Shown: positions 1 through 10,000 of the stretch, one piece after another
How positions within the stretch are numbered: position 1 is the first letter of the stretch
Layout: each line of letters begins with the position of its first letter
Assembly (NCBI GenBank): GCA_020635435.1
Contig: JACJZU010000002.1
Coordinates: 1 to 64,000, forward strand
Direction of reading: 5' to 3'
Source of the DNA: Flavobacteriales bacterium
GTDB taxonomy: Bacteria > Bacteroidota > Bacteroidia > NS11-12g > UBA9320
Length of the DNA stretch: 64,000 nt
Notes under the pieces: model-generated
Databases searched by the model: none
Seen by the model: only the letters and a program-made list of their open reading frames with translations
Told to the model about the DNA's origin: nothing
Made by a program: the position numbers and the translations under genes

Positions 1-570
1 AATCTGTGTCGATCCGTGTAATCTGTGGTGCAAAAGATTTCACGTGGCTGTTTCACCACAGATGCACACAGATTAACACAGATAAGGGAAGGAGAAGTAA
101 TCTGTGCAAAATCTGTGTCGATCTGAGTAATCTGTGGTGCAAAGAATTCACGTAGCTGTTTCACCACAGATGCACACAGATTAACACAGATAAGGGAAGG
201 AAAAGTAATCTGTGCAAGATCTGTGTCGATCTGAGTAATCTGTGGTGCAAAGCATTCACGTAGCTGTTTCACCACAGATGCACACAGATTAACACAGCTA
301 AGGGAAGGAAAAGTAATCTGTGCAAGATCTGTGTCGATCCGTGTAATCTGTGGTGCAAAGCATTCACGAAGCTATTTTTACCACAGATGCACACAGATTA
401 ACACAGCTAAGGGAAGGAAAAGTAATCTGTGCAAAATCTGTGTCGATCCGTGTAATCTGTGGTGCAAAGAATTCACGTAGCTGTTTCACCACAGATGCAC
501 ACAGATATCAGAAGGATACAGTGATCAGTGCAAAATCTGTGTCGATCTGTGTAAACTGTGGTGCAAAAAA
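1..570. repeat. Tandem array of a ~108-bp repeat
   Basis: Units begin at about 1, 110, 218, 326, 435 and 534, giving five copies of 99-109 bp and a partial sixth, and the array may continue left of the window. Each unit contains AATCTGTGTCGATC followed by AATCTGTGGTGCAAA and, further on, the near-complement ACCACAGATGCACACAGATT. A unit can therefore fold as an imperfect hairpin, and neighbouring units can cross-pair. The copies differ by a few substitutions and the last two are more degenerate. The array lies downstream of the efflux operon. No gene is supported here; the apparent ORF at 350-754 only reads through the repeat. Confidence 0.93.
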
Positions 571-625
571 CATCTTCCTCATTCACCTCAATTTCAAACA
601 GATCGCCCCCTGGTTTCTGTTGTTA

Positions 626-1951
626 TCAAGGACTAAAGAGGGCACCCGTAAGACGGTAGAGCTGATAAGCTGCTTTATGCGCCTGAATGTTCGCTGCATT
701 CGCGCGACTCTGAACGGCAAGCAGAGCCAATTGGGCTTCCCGGTAATCCAATGACCCGATCTGTCCGAGCGCATATCGACTTGAGGCTTGCTCCATGCGC
801 AATTGGGCAGTTCGAAGATTCTGCAGTTCCAGCTGATTCAATTTCTTGAAGTGTTCCAGATTGAACCATTGATCGTAAACATCTTTCTCCACACTCAGTT
901 GGATCTGTGCTTTGTTGATCGCGCTCTTTTCGATCTCAACTCGTGCATTTTCAACCGCTGTTCGGATCTTACCTCCATTATAGATCGGTAAACTCACACT
1001 CACCCCACCGTTGAATCCCAGATTATTCTGTTCGAGGATGATACCCGCTGCATTTTGAGAATTTACCGTTCCGAACGAAGAATTCAATACAATTTGCGGC
1101 ATCATGGCTGCTGATGCGATCGACTCTCCAAGTTCGGAACTCTTGCTTCGCAGATCGGCGAGAATGAGCTGAGTGCTGTTATTGCGAGCCTTCTCCAGGA
1201 CCTGTGCCAGATTGAATTCTGGCAATTTCCCCAGCGAATTTTCGACTTCAAACGGGGTAGCGATCGACCGACCCATCAGAAAATTGATCTGCCGTTTAAC
1301 GGCCCCGATCTGGTTTTCCAGATTTAACAAGGTTGAACTATCCTGATTATAATCGACCTCAGCCGCCATCAGATCCAAAGTCGTGGCAGTTCCTAATCCT
1401 TTGGCCTTCCGGATCTGTTTGATCCGCTCAGCCGATAAATTCAGATTAGCCTGGAGATTTATCCGATCATCGCTCAGTTTGACCAGATCCAGATAAAGTC
1501 CTAGTGTGGTAATGACTGCATTCTCCAAAGTGAGTTGAAGTTGCTCCTCACTGAGGTTCCTGGAATTTTGCAGCAATTCAAAACGCCGGAGATTCGCGAA
1601 TCCGCTGAAAACAGTATAGCTCGCACCTACAGAGGCATTGAGCGAGGTGCTCACGGCACCTTTAACATTGGTACGTGGAATATTGCCTGCAAACACAAGC
1701 TCCGTATTGTTATTGCTGTAATTGGCCCCCGTATTCAATTGCACAGCTGGATGAAGTCCGGCGTTTCCGGCTGTTGCAGAGTTCGTTGCGATCTCGAGGT
1801 CCCTGGCACCTTGTTTCCCTTCAAAATTCGACTGCAGTACGAATTCCACAGCCTGTTCGATCGTTAAAACCTGGGCATTGCTGGCAGCGATCCCCAAAAA
1901 CAACAATCCGAGCGAGATCGTACTTCTATACCACATTGTGATCTGCTTCAT
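626..1951 (-). CDS. TolC-family outer membrane efflux channel
   Basis: Outer membrane factor of a tripartite efflux pump, forming the exit duct for the RND transporter encoded just upstream. The ~441-residue product has a signal peptide ending near SNAQ and two repeated long-helix regions typical of the OEP family (length usual for the family). The ATG at 1951 was chosen. A longer TTG start at 1963 is open, and another ATG lies at 1936. All three overlap the 3' end of the pump gene, which implies translational coupling. This is the last gene of the adaptor-pump-channel operon. Substrate cannot be inferred. Confidence 0.9.
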   Translation of the reverse strand: MKQITMWYRSTISLGLLFLGIAASNAQVLTIEQAVEFVLQSNFEGKQGARDLEIATNSATAGNAGLHPAVQLNTGANYSNNNTELVFAGNIPRTNVKGAVSTSLNASVGASYTVFSGFANLRRFELLQNSRNLSEEQLQLTLENAVITTLGLYLDLVKLSDDRINLQANLNLSAERIKQIRKAKGLGTATTLDLMAAEVDYNQDSSTLLNLENQIGAVKRQINFLMGRSIATPFEVENSLGKLPEFNLAQVLEKARNNSTQLILADLRSKSSELGESIASAAMMPQIVLNSSFGTVNSQNAAGIILEQNNLGFNGGVSVSLPIYNGGKIRTAVENARVEIEKSAINKAQIQLSVEKDVYDQWFNLEHFKKLNQLELQNLRTAQLRMEQASSRYALGQIGSLDYREAQLALLAVQSRANAANIQAHKAAYQLYRLTGALFSP

Positions 1952-4900
1952 CTTCCATTTCAATCAGAGCAGGTTCGATCTCCTCGCGGCTTGGTGTGCG
2001 ACCATACCAGAATTCGAAACCTTTTAATTTGATCGTATTCCAAACTACCAGTAATACCGGCAGAAGTATGAGTGTGAGTACTGTAGCGATCCCAATACCA
2101 TAAGCCACCGAAATGGCCATTGGTTTCAGAAATTGAGCCTGAAAACTCTTTTCCAGGATGATAGGCCCCAAACCGGCAATGGTTGTAGCCGATGTAAGGA
2201 ATATGGCCCTGAATCGAGCATATCCCGATTGGTATACTGCTTCTTTGAACGGCAGCCCTTCCTTCAAATAACTGTTCATGCGGGTTACAAGAACCAGACT
2301 ATCGTTCACGATGATCCCGATCAACGCCACGATCCCGAGGAAAGATAAAATGCTCAACTGATTACCATGGATATAATGGCCCCATGCAACACCTATGAAG
2401 CTGAAGGGTATCAACAGGAATATGACCACGGTTTGTCCGAAGGAACGGAATGTGAAGGTGATTATGGCCAGGATCAAACCAAGCACGATGGGCAAAGCTG
2501 TTCTAGACGATTTCTGTGTTTTTGCGGCTTCGCGGTTCTGCCCCTCGTAGAGCGGTTTCACGTTCGGATATTTCCGCAGGATGTTTGGCATCAATTCTTC
2601 CCTGATCTGAGCGATCACTTCCGGAGCACTTACCTGAGGCCCGATCACATCTGCCTCCACGGTGTTCTCCCGCTGCGCATCAAGGTGATTGATATTGATC
2701 ACCCCACGAGCCATCTCGTAGGTGGCCAGTTCCTTGAGCGGATAGGAACCGCCATTCGGTATGCGTATCCGCATATCTTCCAGATTCTTGATCGATACGC
2801 GATCCGATTCTTCGTATCGGACCCAAACCTTCACCTCATCAACACCACGTTGCAAGCGCTGTACTTCGTAGCCAAAGAAACCCTGACGCACCTGACTGAG
2901 GATCGAAGCTTCCGTGAGTCCGAGCAGATAAGCTTTCTCCTTGAGCTGCAAACGGATCTCCTGCGGACCCGGTTGGATGTTCTCGACGACATCCTTCAGG
3001 TCGGGGAGCTGCTGCATGGCCAGTTTAACCTCTTCCCGGGCTCCTTCAAGCTGGGTATAATCCTTACTCAGCAAAGTAACCGAAACCGGTTTGCCGAAAG
3101 GACTCGCAACACCGTATGTGACCTTTTCGGCCCCGGCAAGTATTCCGGTTTCCTTCCGTATGGCATTCTCGATCTCGAAAGATGGGATATTGCGGATCTC
3201 GCCTGCCAGAAGCGTTACGTCTACCGTTCCGGTATGCGTCTGTGGACCCACTTTCCGCACAACGTTTACCACCACATCCAAACTGTCGTCCCGCATTGCC
3301 TTGTACCGATCGTTCACCCGCTCAACCGCTTCTTCGATCTGAATAAGTTTTTCCTCCGTTATGAAATCCCTTGTTCCGGAGGGCATGGAGAGCGAAACCA
3401 GTACCTGATCGCGTTCAATGAAAGGGAAGAATGTTGTTTTGATCAATCCGCCCTTCATGGCCCCGAAGGTGATGATAAGCGCCCCGATGAGAATGGCCAG
3501 GGTGAGGAATTGATGCTTTAGAGCGCGGCGAAGCACAGGGGCATACAAACGGTCGCGCATATAGTGCATCATTTTATCCGTGAACTTCTCGAGAAAGTTG
3601 CGCTCATTGGCTTTGGTGTGCAAAGCTTTGGAATGAGCCATATGGCTCGGCAGGATGATCAGAGCCTCGATCAGGGAAACTAAAAGTGTGGCAATAACCA
3701 CAAAGGAAAGTTCCGAAAAGAAGTCCCCGGCCCGGCCATCCACCATGAAAAAGAAGGAGAAGGCGGCAACGGTTGTCAATACGGCCGAAAGTACGGCCGG
3801 TATCACCTCTACGGTTCCATCAATAGCGGCACGGATGGCCGTTTTGCCATTCTCGTAATGATGAAATATGTTCTCCGCGATCACGATCCCGTCGTCGACC
3901 AGAATACCCAGAACCACGATCATCCCGAACAGCGAGATCACGTTCACCGTAACCCCGTAATAATTGGCCAGAAGTATCATTCCGCAGAAGGAGATCGGGA
4001 TGCCAACTGCTACCCAGAAGGCCACGCGGTAGTTGAGGAACAAAGCAAGCAAGATCAGGACGAGCAACATCCCGATCAGTCCGTTTTTTACCAAAAGATC
4101 CTGTCTTTCATTCAGGTTCACGCTTTGGTCGCTGATCAGAGTGGCTTTTATACCGGCGTTCTTGCTATTAAAATCTTTGATGTATTCCCGAACATAAGCA
4201 GCGTTCTTCAGCAAATTCTGCTGATCCGTGCTGCTCACGCGAACTTCAACGGCTCTTCGTCCGTTCACAACGATCTTGTTCGGATTGTCCGCCCAACGGT
4301 CGCGCACATGCGCTATGTCCTTCAAACGCACGATCTTCCCATCAGGGGTGGCCTTCACGATCAAGCCCTCCAGATCGCGGGCGAAGTAGCCTTTATTGCG
4401 GCCCCGTATCAGCATTTCCTCGGCCGGTGCCTTGATCGTACCACCGGTGATATCGATGTTGGCCGTTCTGATCGCTGCAGCTGCCTGTTCAAAACTCACT
4501 TCAAAGGCCCGGAGATCATCCTCCCTGAATGCAACTTCGATCTCTTCTTCCGGAAAACCGTTCAGCTCAACTTTTGATATGCCCTCGGTCATGAGCAGAT
4601 CGTCTTCAACCTGTCGCGCAAAACTCTTCAGGGTAGACAGTTCAACATCCTCGCCGGACAGCGAGAAACTGATGGTGAAATTTATATTCTCCTGGAGCAC
4701 AACGATCGGTTTTTCCAAACCATCGGGAAAGGAATTGATGCCATTCACGGCATTCTGAACATCTTCCAGCGCCTTGCTCGTATTATAGCCCTTCTCAACC
4801 TCCACCTTGATGCTTGCCGCATTCTCCTGACTCACGGAAGTTATGCGTTCCACTCCCGAAACTCCTTTGAGTTCCTCCTCGATCTTCACAACCACACCTT

Positions 4901-5084
4901 CCTCGATCTCCTCGGGCGAGGCACCGGGATAAACCAGTTGGACGTTGATGTTGCGGTTCGGAACCAACGGGAAAAAGCTGGAAGTGAGCTTGAAATAGGC
5001 AACCAACCCGGCCAGGATGATCATCCACATCAACACATTTGCAGAAACAGCGTAGCGTATGAAATATGAAATGAGTTTATTCAC
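1926..5084 (-). CDS. RND-family efflux transporter (AcrB-like inner membrane pump)
   Basis: Proton-driven inner membrane pump of 1052 residues, the usual size for the HAE/AcrB group. Visible features are an N-terminal membrane segment, a porter domain beginning with the PGASPEEIEE motif, the paired aspartates in ILVDDGIVIAENIF that serve proton relay in TM4, and a second membrane block with GIIVNDSLVLV. The product is closer to drug/hydrophobe pumps than to CusA metal pumps because no Met-rich relay stands out, but this is inference. It starts at a GTG ten bases after the adaptor stop, with a GGAG immediately upstream, and overlaps the TolC-like gene. Confidence 0.93.
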   Translation of the reverse strand: MNKLISYFIRYAVSANVLMWMIILAGLVAYFKLTSSFFPLVPNRNINVQLVYPGASPEEIEEGVVVKIEEELKGVSGVERITSVSQENAASIKVEVEKGYNTSKALEDVQNAVNGINSFPDGLEKPIVVLQENINFTISFSLSGEDVELSTLKSFARQVEDDLLMTEGISKVELNGFPEEEIEVAFREDDLRAFEVSFEQAAAAIRTANIDITGGTIKAPAEEMLIRGRNKGYFARDLEGLIVKATPDGKIVRLKDIAHVRDRWADNPNKIVVNGRRAVEVRVSSTDQQNLLKNAAYVREYIKDFNSKNAGIKATLISDQSVNLNERQDLLVKNGLIGMLLVLILLALFLNYRVAFWVAVGIPISFCGMILLANYYGVTVNVISLFGMIVVLGILVDDGIVIAENIFHHYENGKTAIRAAIDGTVEVIPAVLSAVLTTVAAFSFFFMVDGRAGDFFSELSFVVIATLLVSLIEALIILPSHMAHSKALHTKANERNFLEKFTDKMMHYMRDRLYAPVLRRALKHQFLTLAILIGALIITFGAMKGGLIKTTFFPFIERDQVLVSLSMPSGTRDFITEEKLIQIEEAVERVNDRYKAMRDDSLDVVVNVVRKVGPQTHTGTVDVTLLAGEIRNIPSFEIENAIRKETGILAGAEKVTYGVASPFGKPVSVTLLSKDYTQLEGAREEVKLAMQQLPDLKDVVENIQPGPQEIRLQLKEKAYLLGLTEASILSQVRQGFFGYEVQRLQRGVDEVKVWVRYEESDRVSIKNLEDMRIRIPNGGSYPLKELATYEMARGVININHLDAQRENTVEADVIGPQVSAPEVIAQIREELMPNILRKYPNVKPLYEGQNREAAKTQKSSRTALPIVLGLILAIITFTFRSFGQTVVIFLLIPFSFIGVAWGHYIHGNQLSILSFLGIVALIGIIVNDSLVLVTRMNSYLKEGLPFKEAVYQSGYARFRAIFLTSATTIAGLGPIILEKSFQAQFLKPMAISVAYGIGIATVLTLILLPVLLVVWNTIKLKGFEFWYGRTPSREEIEPALIEMEDEADHNVV

Positions 5085-5093
5085 GTCTCCGGC

Positions 5094-6227
5094 TTAATCG
5101 TTCTGGTTAGGGATCGGATGTACGATCATGCCCTCATGGCCGTTGCTGATCACCTGATCCGCATATACCTCTCCGGGTTGTAGGTTTTTGGCATATACAT
5201 TCTCCATCCCCCGGTAAACGATGTCGAGTTTCTTTCGGGTGAGCACACTGTCGTTGGCGATCACATATATATGCTCGTCGGGCAACAGGATCAATCGGGG
5301 AATGCTGCAAACATCTTCCAGGGTCACGCCGTCTACTTCGGCAACCATATATTGACCTTCACGCAATTCCTGCCCCTGAACACCAATATAGACCTTCACC
5401 GTTTGCGTGGCCTGATCCAGGGATCGGTTGATCCGAAGAACAACACCTTTCCACGACCCCGACATTTCATTGCTGCGGAGAACCACTTTGTCGCCAACGT
5501 TCACATATCGGAGATCGTCCATACCCGCTGAAGCTTCGAGTTCGTAGCTTCCCGGTTCGATGAAGGTGCCAAGCTTTTGACCGGCCCGAACGAGTGCCCC
5601 GGGATAAATGTCGGTGCTGCTCAATACTCCGGTGAAAGGAGCCGAAATGTTGAACTTGGCCAGGCGGGCTTCCTGACTTTTGATGGCGTAATAACTGCTG
5701 AAGATATTTCTGCTCGACAGAAATACTTTGAGCTTTTCATCGCTAACTTCCGGGATATCGGGCAAAACAGATCGGAAACTGATCTCCTTATGAAAACGCA
5801 GCCATTGGGAATAGGCATCTGGGAAATCGAGCTGAAGATCCGGCAGGATCTGGGAAACACTGTTTAACAGTGTGCTTTTGGACGATACAACCGAGTTGCG
5901 CAATTCCGAATCATCGATGCGCAGCAGAACATCCCCTTTGCGGTACGCATTGCCTTCCCGATAATCCGGGGAAATGAGCAACCCATTCACTTCGGCAAAA
6001 AGGTCGATCCGATTCCGAGCCACCAATTTTCCGCTCAAAGTGATCTTGATAGGTATATCTTCCACTTTGGCATTGGAGGTCAATACATTGAATTGTTTGA
6101 AACTGGAGATCACCGGTTTACTCTGCCCCATGCGGCCGAGTTTCCTGAAAACCATCATTGAAGCGAGGATCACAACAATTCCTACGAATATGCTGCGACG
6201 TGCCTTAAGTGCAGAAGAGATCGACAT
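5094..6227 (-). CDS. RND efflux periplasmic adaptor (membrane fusion protein)
   Basis: Adaptor bridging the RND pump and the TolC-like channel. It has 377 residues, one N-terminal membrane anchor (residues ~13-30), then a split lipoyl/barrel-sandwich region (NRIDLFAEVNG early, ISAPFTGVLSS later) and beta-barrel and membrane-proximal domains. The hairpin between the lipoyl halves is short. It is first in the three-gene operon. The ~254 bp upstream (6228-6481) contain no gene; I found only an imperfect CAAGTTTG resembling the -7 box in the leader. Confidence 0.9.
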   Translation of the reverse strand: MSISSALKARRSIFVGIVVILASMMVFRKLGRMGQSKPVISSFKQFNVLTSNAKVEDIPIKITLSGKLVARNRIDLFAEVNGLLISPDYREGNAYRKGDVLLRIDDSELRNSVVSSKSTLLNSVSQILPDLQLDFPDAYSQWLRFHKEISFRSVLPDIPEVSDEKLKVFLSSRNIFSSYYAIKSQEARLAKFNISAPFTGVLSSTDIYPGALVRAGQKLGTFIEPGSYELEASAGMDDLRYVNVGDKVVLRSNEMSGSWKGVVLRINRSLDQATQTVKVYIGVQGQELREGQYMVAEVDGVTLEDVCSIPRLILLPDEHIYVIANDSVLTRKKLDIVYRGMENVYAKNLQPGEVYADQVISNGHEGMIVHPIPNQND

Positions 6228-6481
6228 GTTTCTGGTTCAGAGCTTAGTGTTCTAACAAGCAGATCACAAACTTGTTCGAACGCTGCAATATTAATGCGAA
6301 ATCACTTTGAGAAGAGGAATTCCATCTTAGGAGGACATTTCCTTCCTACATAGAAAAACACCCGCTTGTAAGTGAACTGTTGGTTGGTTGATCTGTACTT
6401 AGATCAAAGTCTCGACATGCAATTCAATCTACAATCTGCAAATGGAGTACTCACAAGAAGCGTAGCTTCGAGCGGGATGCA

Positions 6482-7003
6482 CTATTTGATCAGGATCAAA
6501 ACCTGACTGAGCACGCCATCCTTAAAGGCGGAAGTGATCATCAAGCTCGCAGAGCGATCCTTCGATGCGCACATCAAAGGAATGGGGCATGCAAATGCAA
6601 TGGATTTGTTTTCTGCAAAGTTGTCCGGTATGGATTCTGCTACAACCACCTGTTCCCCAAGTTTCAACGTTCCAGTAAACGATTTTTCAGGAAACTTGGT
6701 GTCACCATCCCAATTGAAATTGATGCCCAATACCCGAACCACATCGTTGTCCGAAACGAACATGAACCCAAGCGAATCGTATAAATAGGTGATCTCGCCT
6801 TTGGAAGATTCCTTGGTCCGATCCGGCTCACCGAAAACTTCGAGCAAGGCCTCTGCTTTCGTGCCACTCTTCAGTTTAACATCTTCCACGGTGAGATTGA
6901 ATTTGGAGTTGACCTCAATAGTGGGTGCTTCTGTTTGAGCATGAATCTGGCTTGCTGAACCTATCAGGGCCATAACCAGGATTGTTTTCAAAGATGTTCT
7001 CAT
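6482..7003 (-). CDS. Secreted protein of unknown function
   Basis: The 173-residue product begins MRTSLKTILVMAL and has a signal peptide ending near HAQ. The open frame continues 69 codons upstream, but that stretch overlaps the 3' end of the T9SS gene and lacks signal-like character, so the internal ATG at 7003 is preferred. The mature part has a region resembling SmpA/OmlA-type or 'outer membrane assembly' repeats (SGTKAEALLEVFGEPDRTKE, then a YDSLGFMF strand). Proteins with such 'G-x-P-D' motifs are often envelope proteins, but I do not assign a function. Confidence 0.72.
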   Translation of the reverse strand: MRTSLKTILVMALIGSASQIHAQTEAPTIEVNSKFNLTVEDVKLKSGTKAEALLEVFGEPDRTKESSKGEITYLYDSLGFMFVSDNDVVRVLGINFNWDGDTKFPEKSFTGTLKLGEQVVVAESIPDNFAENKSIAFACPIPLMCASKDRSASLMITSAFKDGVLSQVLILIK

Positions 7004-7089
7004 AGGATCCGGGTCGAATTTAGCCCAATGCACAACATCTTTTCGTTCGAGGGGAAATAAAATTTCTTTCCTGCGACCAAATGGGATCC

Positions 7090-10000
7090 TTACCTCAGCA
7101 AGGAGAAGAAGCCGCTGTGTGAGCTCTTGATTCCGTTTAGATCCTTCATTTCCAGAACATAGGCATAATTTCCGGAAGGCACCGGCTCGCCAAGATATGT
7201 TCCATCCCAACCACTATTCACATCATTCGACTGATACATGATCTGTCCCCACCTGTTGTACACAGTAAGTCTGAATTCCGCCACAAAACTCAAACCGCTC
7301 ACCCGGAAGAGGTCGTTTCGGCTATCGTTATTGGGACTGAAGGCCGATGGAATGTAGAACTGTGTTTCCGGGAAAATGAAGATCCGGTTTGAGACGCTGT
7401 CCAAACAGCCATTGGCATTCCGGACAACCAACTGTATCATAAAATTACCCGTATCCGTGAAGGTGATCAATGGATTTTGCAGATCGGAAACCCCGTGCTG
7501 CTCGAAGAACCAGGCCCATTGCTGTACGTCGCTGCTCGATTGGTCGTGGAATTGTATGTCCGTTTCCCTTTCCCACGAACGTTCCTTCGTGTGGGTGAAT
7601 GATGCTTCGGGTATGGGGTATACGGCAAAGGTTCGGATGAGCGAATCGGTACAGCCCTCATCGGATGTGGTTTTGAGCTGGACATTATACGATCCGGGCT
7701 GCAGGTATGTATGCTCCGGGTCCGCAAGGTTGGAAACCGAACCATCTCCAAATTGCCATTCAAATTGCTGCAGGCTGCCTTGATTGATAGACGACCCGTT
7801 CACAAAGATCATGGGTTCCCCCAAACATACTGGCTCCGATGCGAAGTCGACCATTGGAGACGAACGGACCGACACGTCCAGGGCTGCCGTGTCCAGACAA
7901 CCGCGGTCGGAACGTGCAATTACGCGCACCATGTAGTCGCCCTCAGCGGCATATGATCTTGCCGGAGGGTTTGCGCTGAAATTGCTGCTTCCATCCCCAA
8001 AGTCCCATTCAAAATTGGCGATCGTTCCAGTCGAAATTGTACTTGAATTCACCCAATTGAAGGAGTTGTTTCCCAAACATTGTATGGTGTCGTTCACAGA
8101 GAACAGGGCAATGGGATCGGCCAGTACCTCGATGATCCCACCAAAAGATGTGTCTCTGCAACCTCGATCGGATTCTTCGATCAAATACGGTGTGTATGAT
8201 CCCGGTGCGGAATACCGGTGAGCTGCCCAAACATCCGTGCTTCTTGAATTTCCGGCACCGTCGTGTATTTCCCGAAATACGATATTACCCGAGGAAATGC
8301 TCGAAAGTGAACGGAACGTTCCAAGATTGTGTTTGAGGCAATAGGAGAGAGGTACTGCATCACTGTTCCAGGTAAAGCCCATGGAAATGGATGGATATAC
8401 GCCGATAACCGTGCTGGCGGTGTCCTTGCAACCGGATATGGATGTGCTGATCAGTTGAACCCGGAAGCTGCCCGCTGTCCCATAGGAGTGCGAAGGCGAA
8501 GTCGTATTGCTGTTCATGCCGTCACCAAAATCCCATTCGGTGTTCAAAGTACCTGTGCTGATCGTGGAGGTCTGGTTGAAATTGAACACATTGCCTTTCA
8601 AACATTGGGAATCGAGATCAACGGAAAACTGAGCTACCGGGTTCTCGAGTATACGCACCGTGTTCCAGGCTGTGTCGGAACAAGCTCTCGGTGAGACGGC
8701 GATCAAACGTATGTCGAAAGTGCCTGTATCACTGAAGTTGTGGCTTGGTGCCGGCAGGGAAGAACTCCCATCCGATCCGAAATCCCAGGAGTAGCTGAGG
8801 GTTCCGAACGCGATACCGGAAGTATTGTTCATCGAAACGAGATTGTTGTTCAGGCAACTCTGTGCGGCAGATGTGGTGAAACGGGCATTTGGTTTCGGGT
8901 AAACTTGCAGGAGTATGGCCGAACTGGTATCCGTACAACCCATATTATCCGCAGCTACGCGATAATAGCCGCTATCGGATAACGCGATCGGGTCGAGATT
9001 CAGGTTACTCGAGATCGTTGTGAGTTTAGTGGTTCCGCGGAACCAGTCGAAGCTGCTTGCCAGGCCTTTGCTATCACCGGCGAATAGCCCTACCGTTCGG
9101 CCCTCACAACCTGTGCTGTCGCCGCTTAGAATACTCAGACTCAGATCCGGTCTGTCAATGACCAATACGGCACTGTCCACAGTTTTGTGAACGATCCGGC
9201 CATTCAGATACAAACTCAGTGAATAATAACCGGGCTCAGGTAGGCTGAACACGCGGTGACCCGGATTGAAGGAGGAATCGCTCCAGGTTCCGTTGCTTAT
9301 CAGCCAGAAATAGTCGCTGATGGTACCTTCCGAGGAGTCCAGAACCGGAAGGTCTTCTCCCAAACAGATCCGGTCATAGGGCAGGAAGAAGTTTGGTTCC
9401 GGAAGTCGTGGCTCGATGAGGACACCATAATCCTCAACCTGACCGTATTTCAAGGTATGGCAGGGGTTGTCGGGAATGGTATCGTAATCGCTCATTATCC
9501 GCATGCGGAGTATCTTCCCGGTGACCGGGTTTTGAGGAATTCGAATGCTATCCGCATGCGTTGGTTTTTGTTTCGGAGAGCTGAATACCAACTCGCCTGC
9601 ATCACTCAGATCGCCATTGTTATTGAAGTCGATATAGATCTTCACATTCTCGTTGTAGGTTTTACCTGTAGTGATCTGTGCGAAATAGGCGGTATCTGTT
9701 TTAAGATGGATGATGCGCGTGCATACCATGTCCAAGTATGCGCCCTCCTCAAAGGCACTCTGCGAGCTGTTCGAGAAGGTGTCGATCTCAACATTCAGGA
9801 TACCGATCCCATAGTTGCCAATATTCGTAGCATTTCCGGAACAATTTGCCGGTGTGATGGCATCGGCTACATCGATGTAGGCTATACGTTCAATGCTGTC
9901 GATGCCTGCACAATTGTCGACCACCAGTTTGATCGTGTACTTGCCTTTGGCATTGAAGCCCAGTTCGGCTTTTGCCGAAGTACTGTCGGTTCCGTTTACG

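Noticed and set aside
1..570. CRISPR array
   Set aside because: The repeats are long (~108 bp), contiguous and have no variable spacers; no cas genes are present.
2367..3521. 384-residue frame on the plus strand
   Set aside because: It is antisense to the RND pump gene, which has full family motifs, and lacks domain-like sequence.
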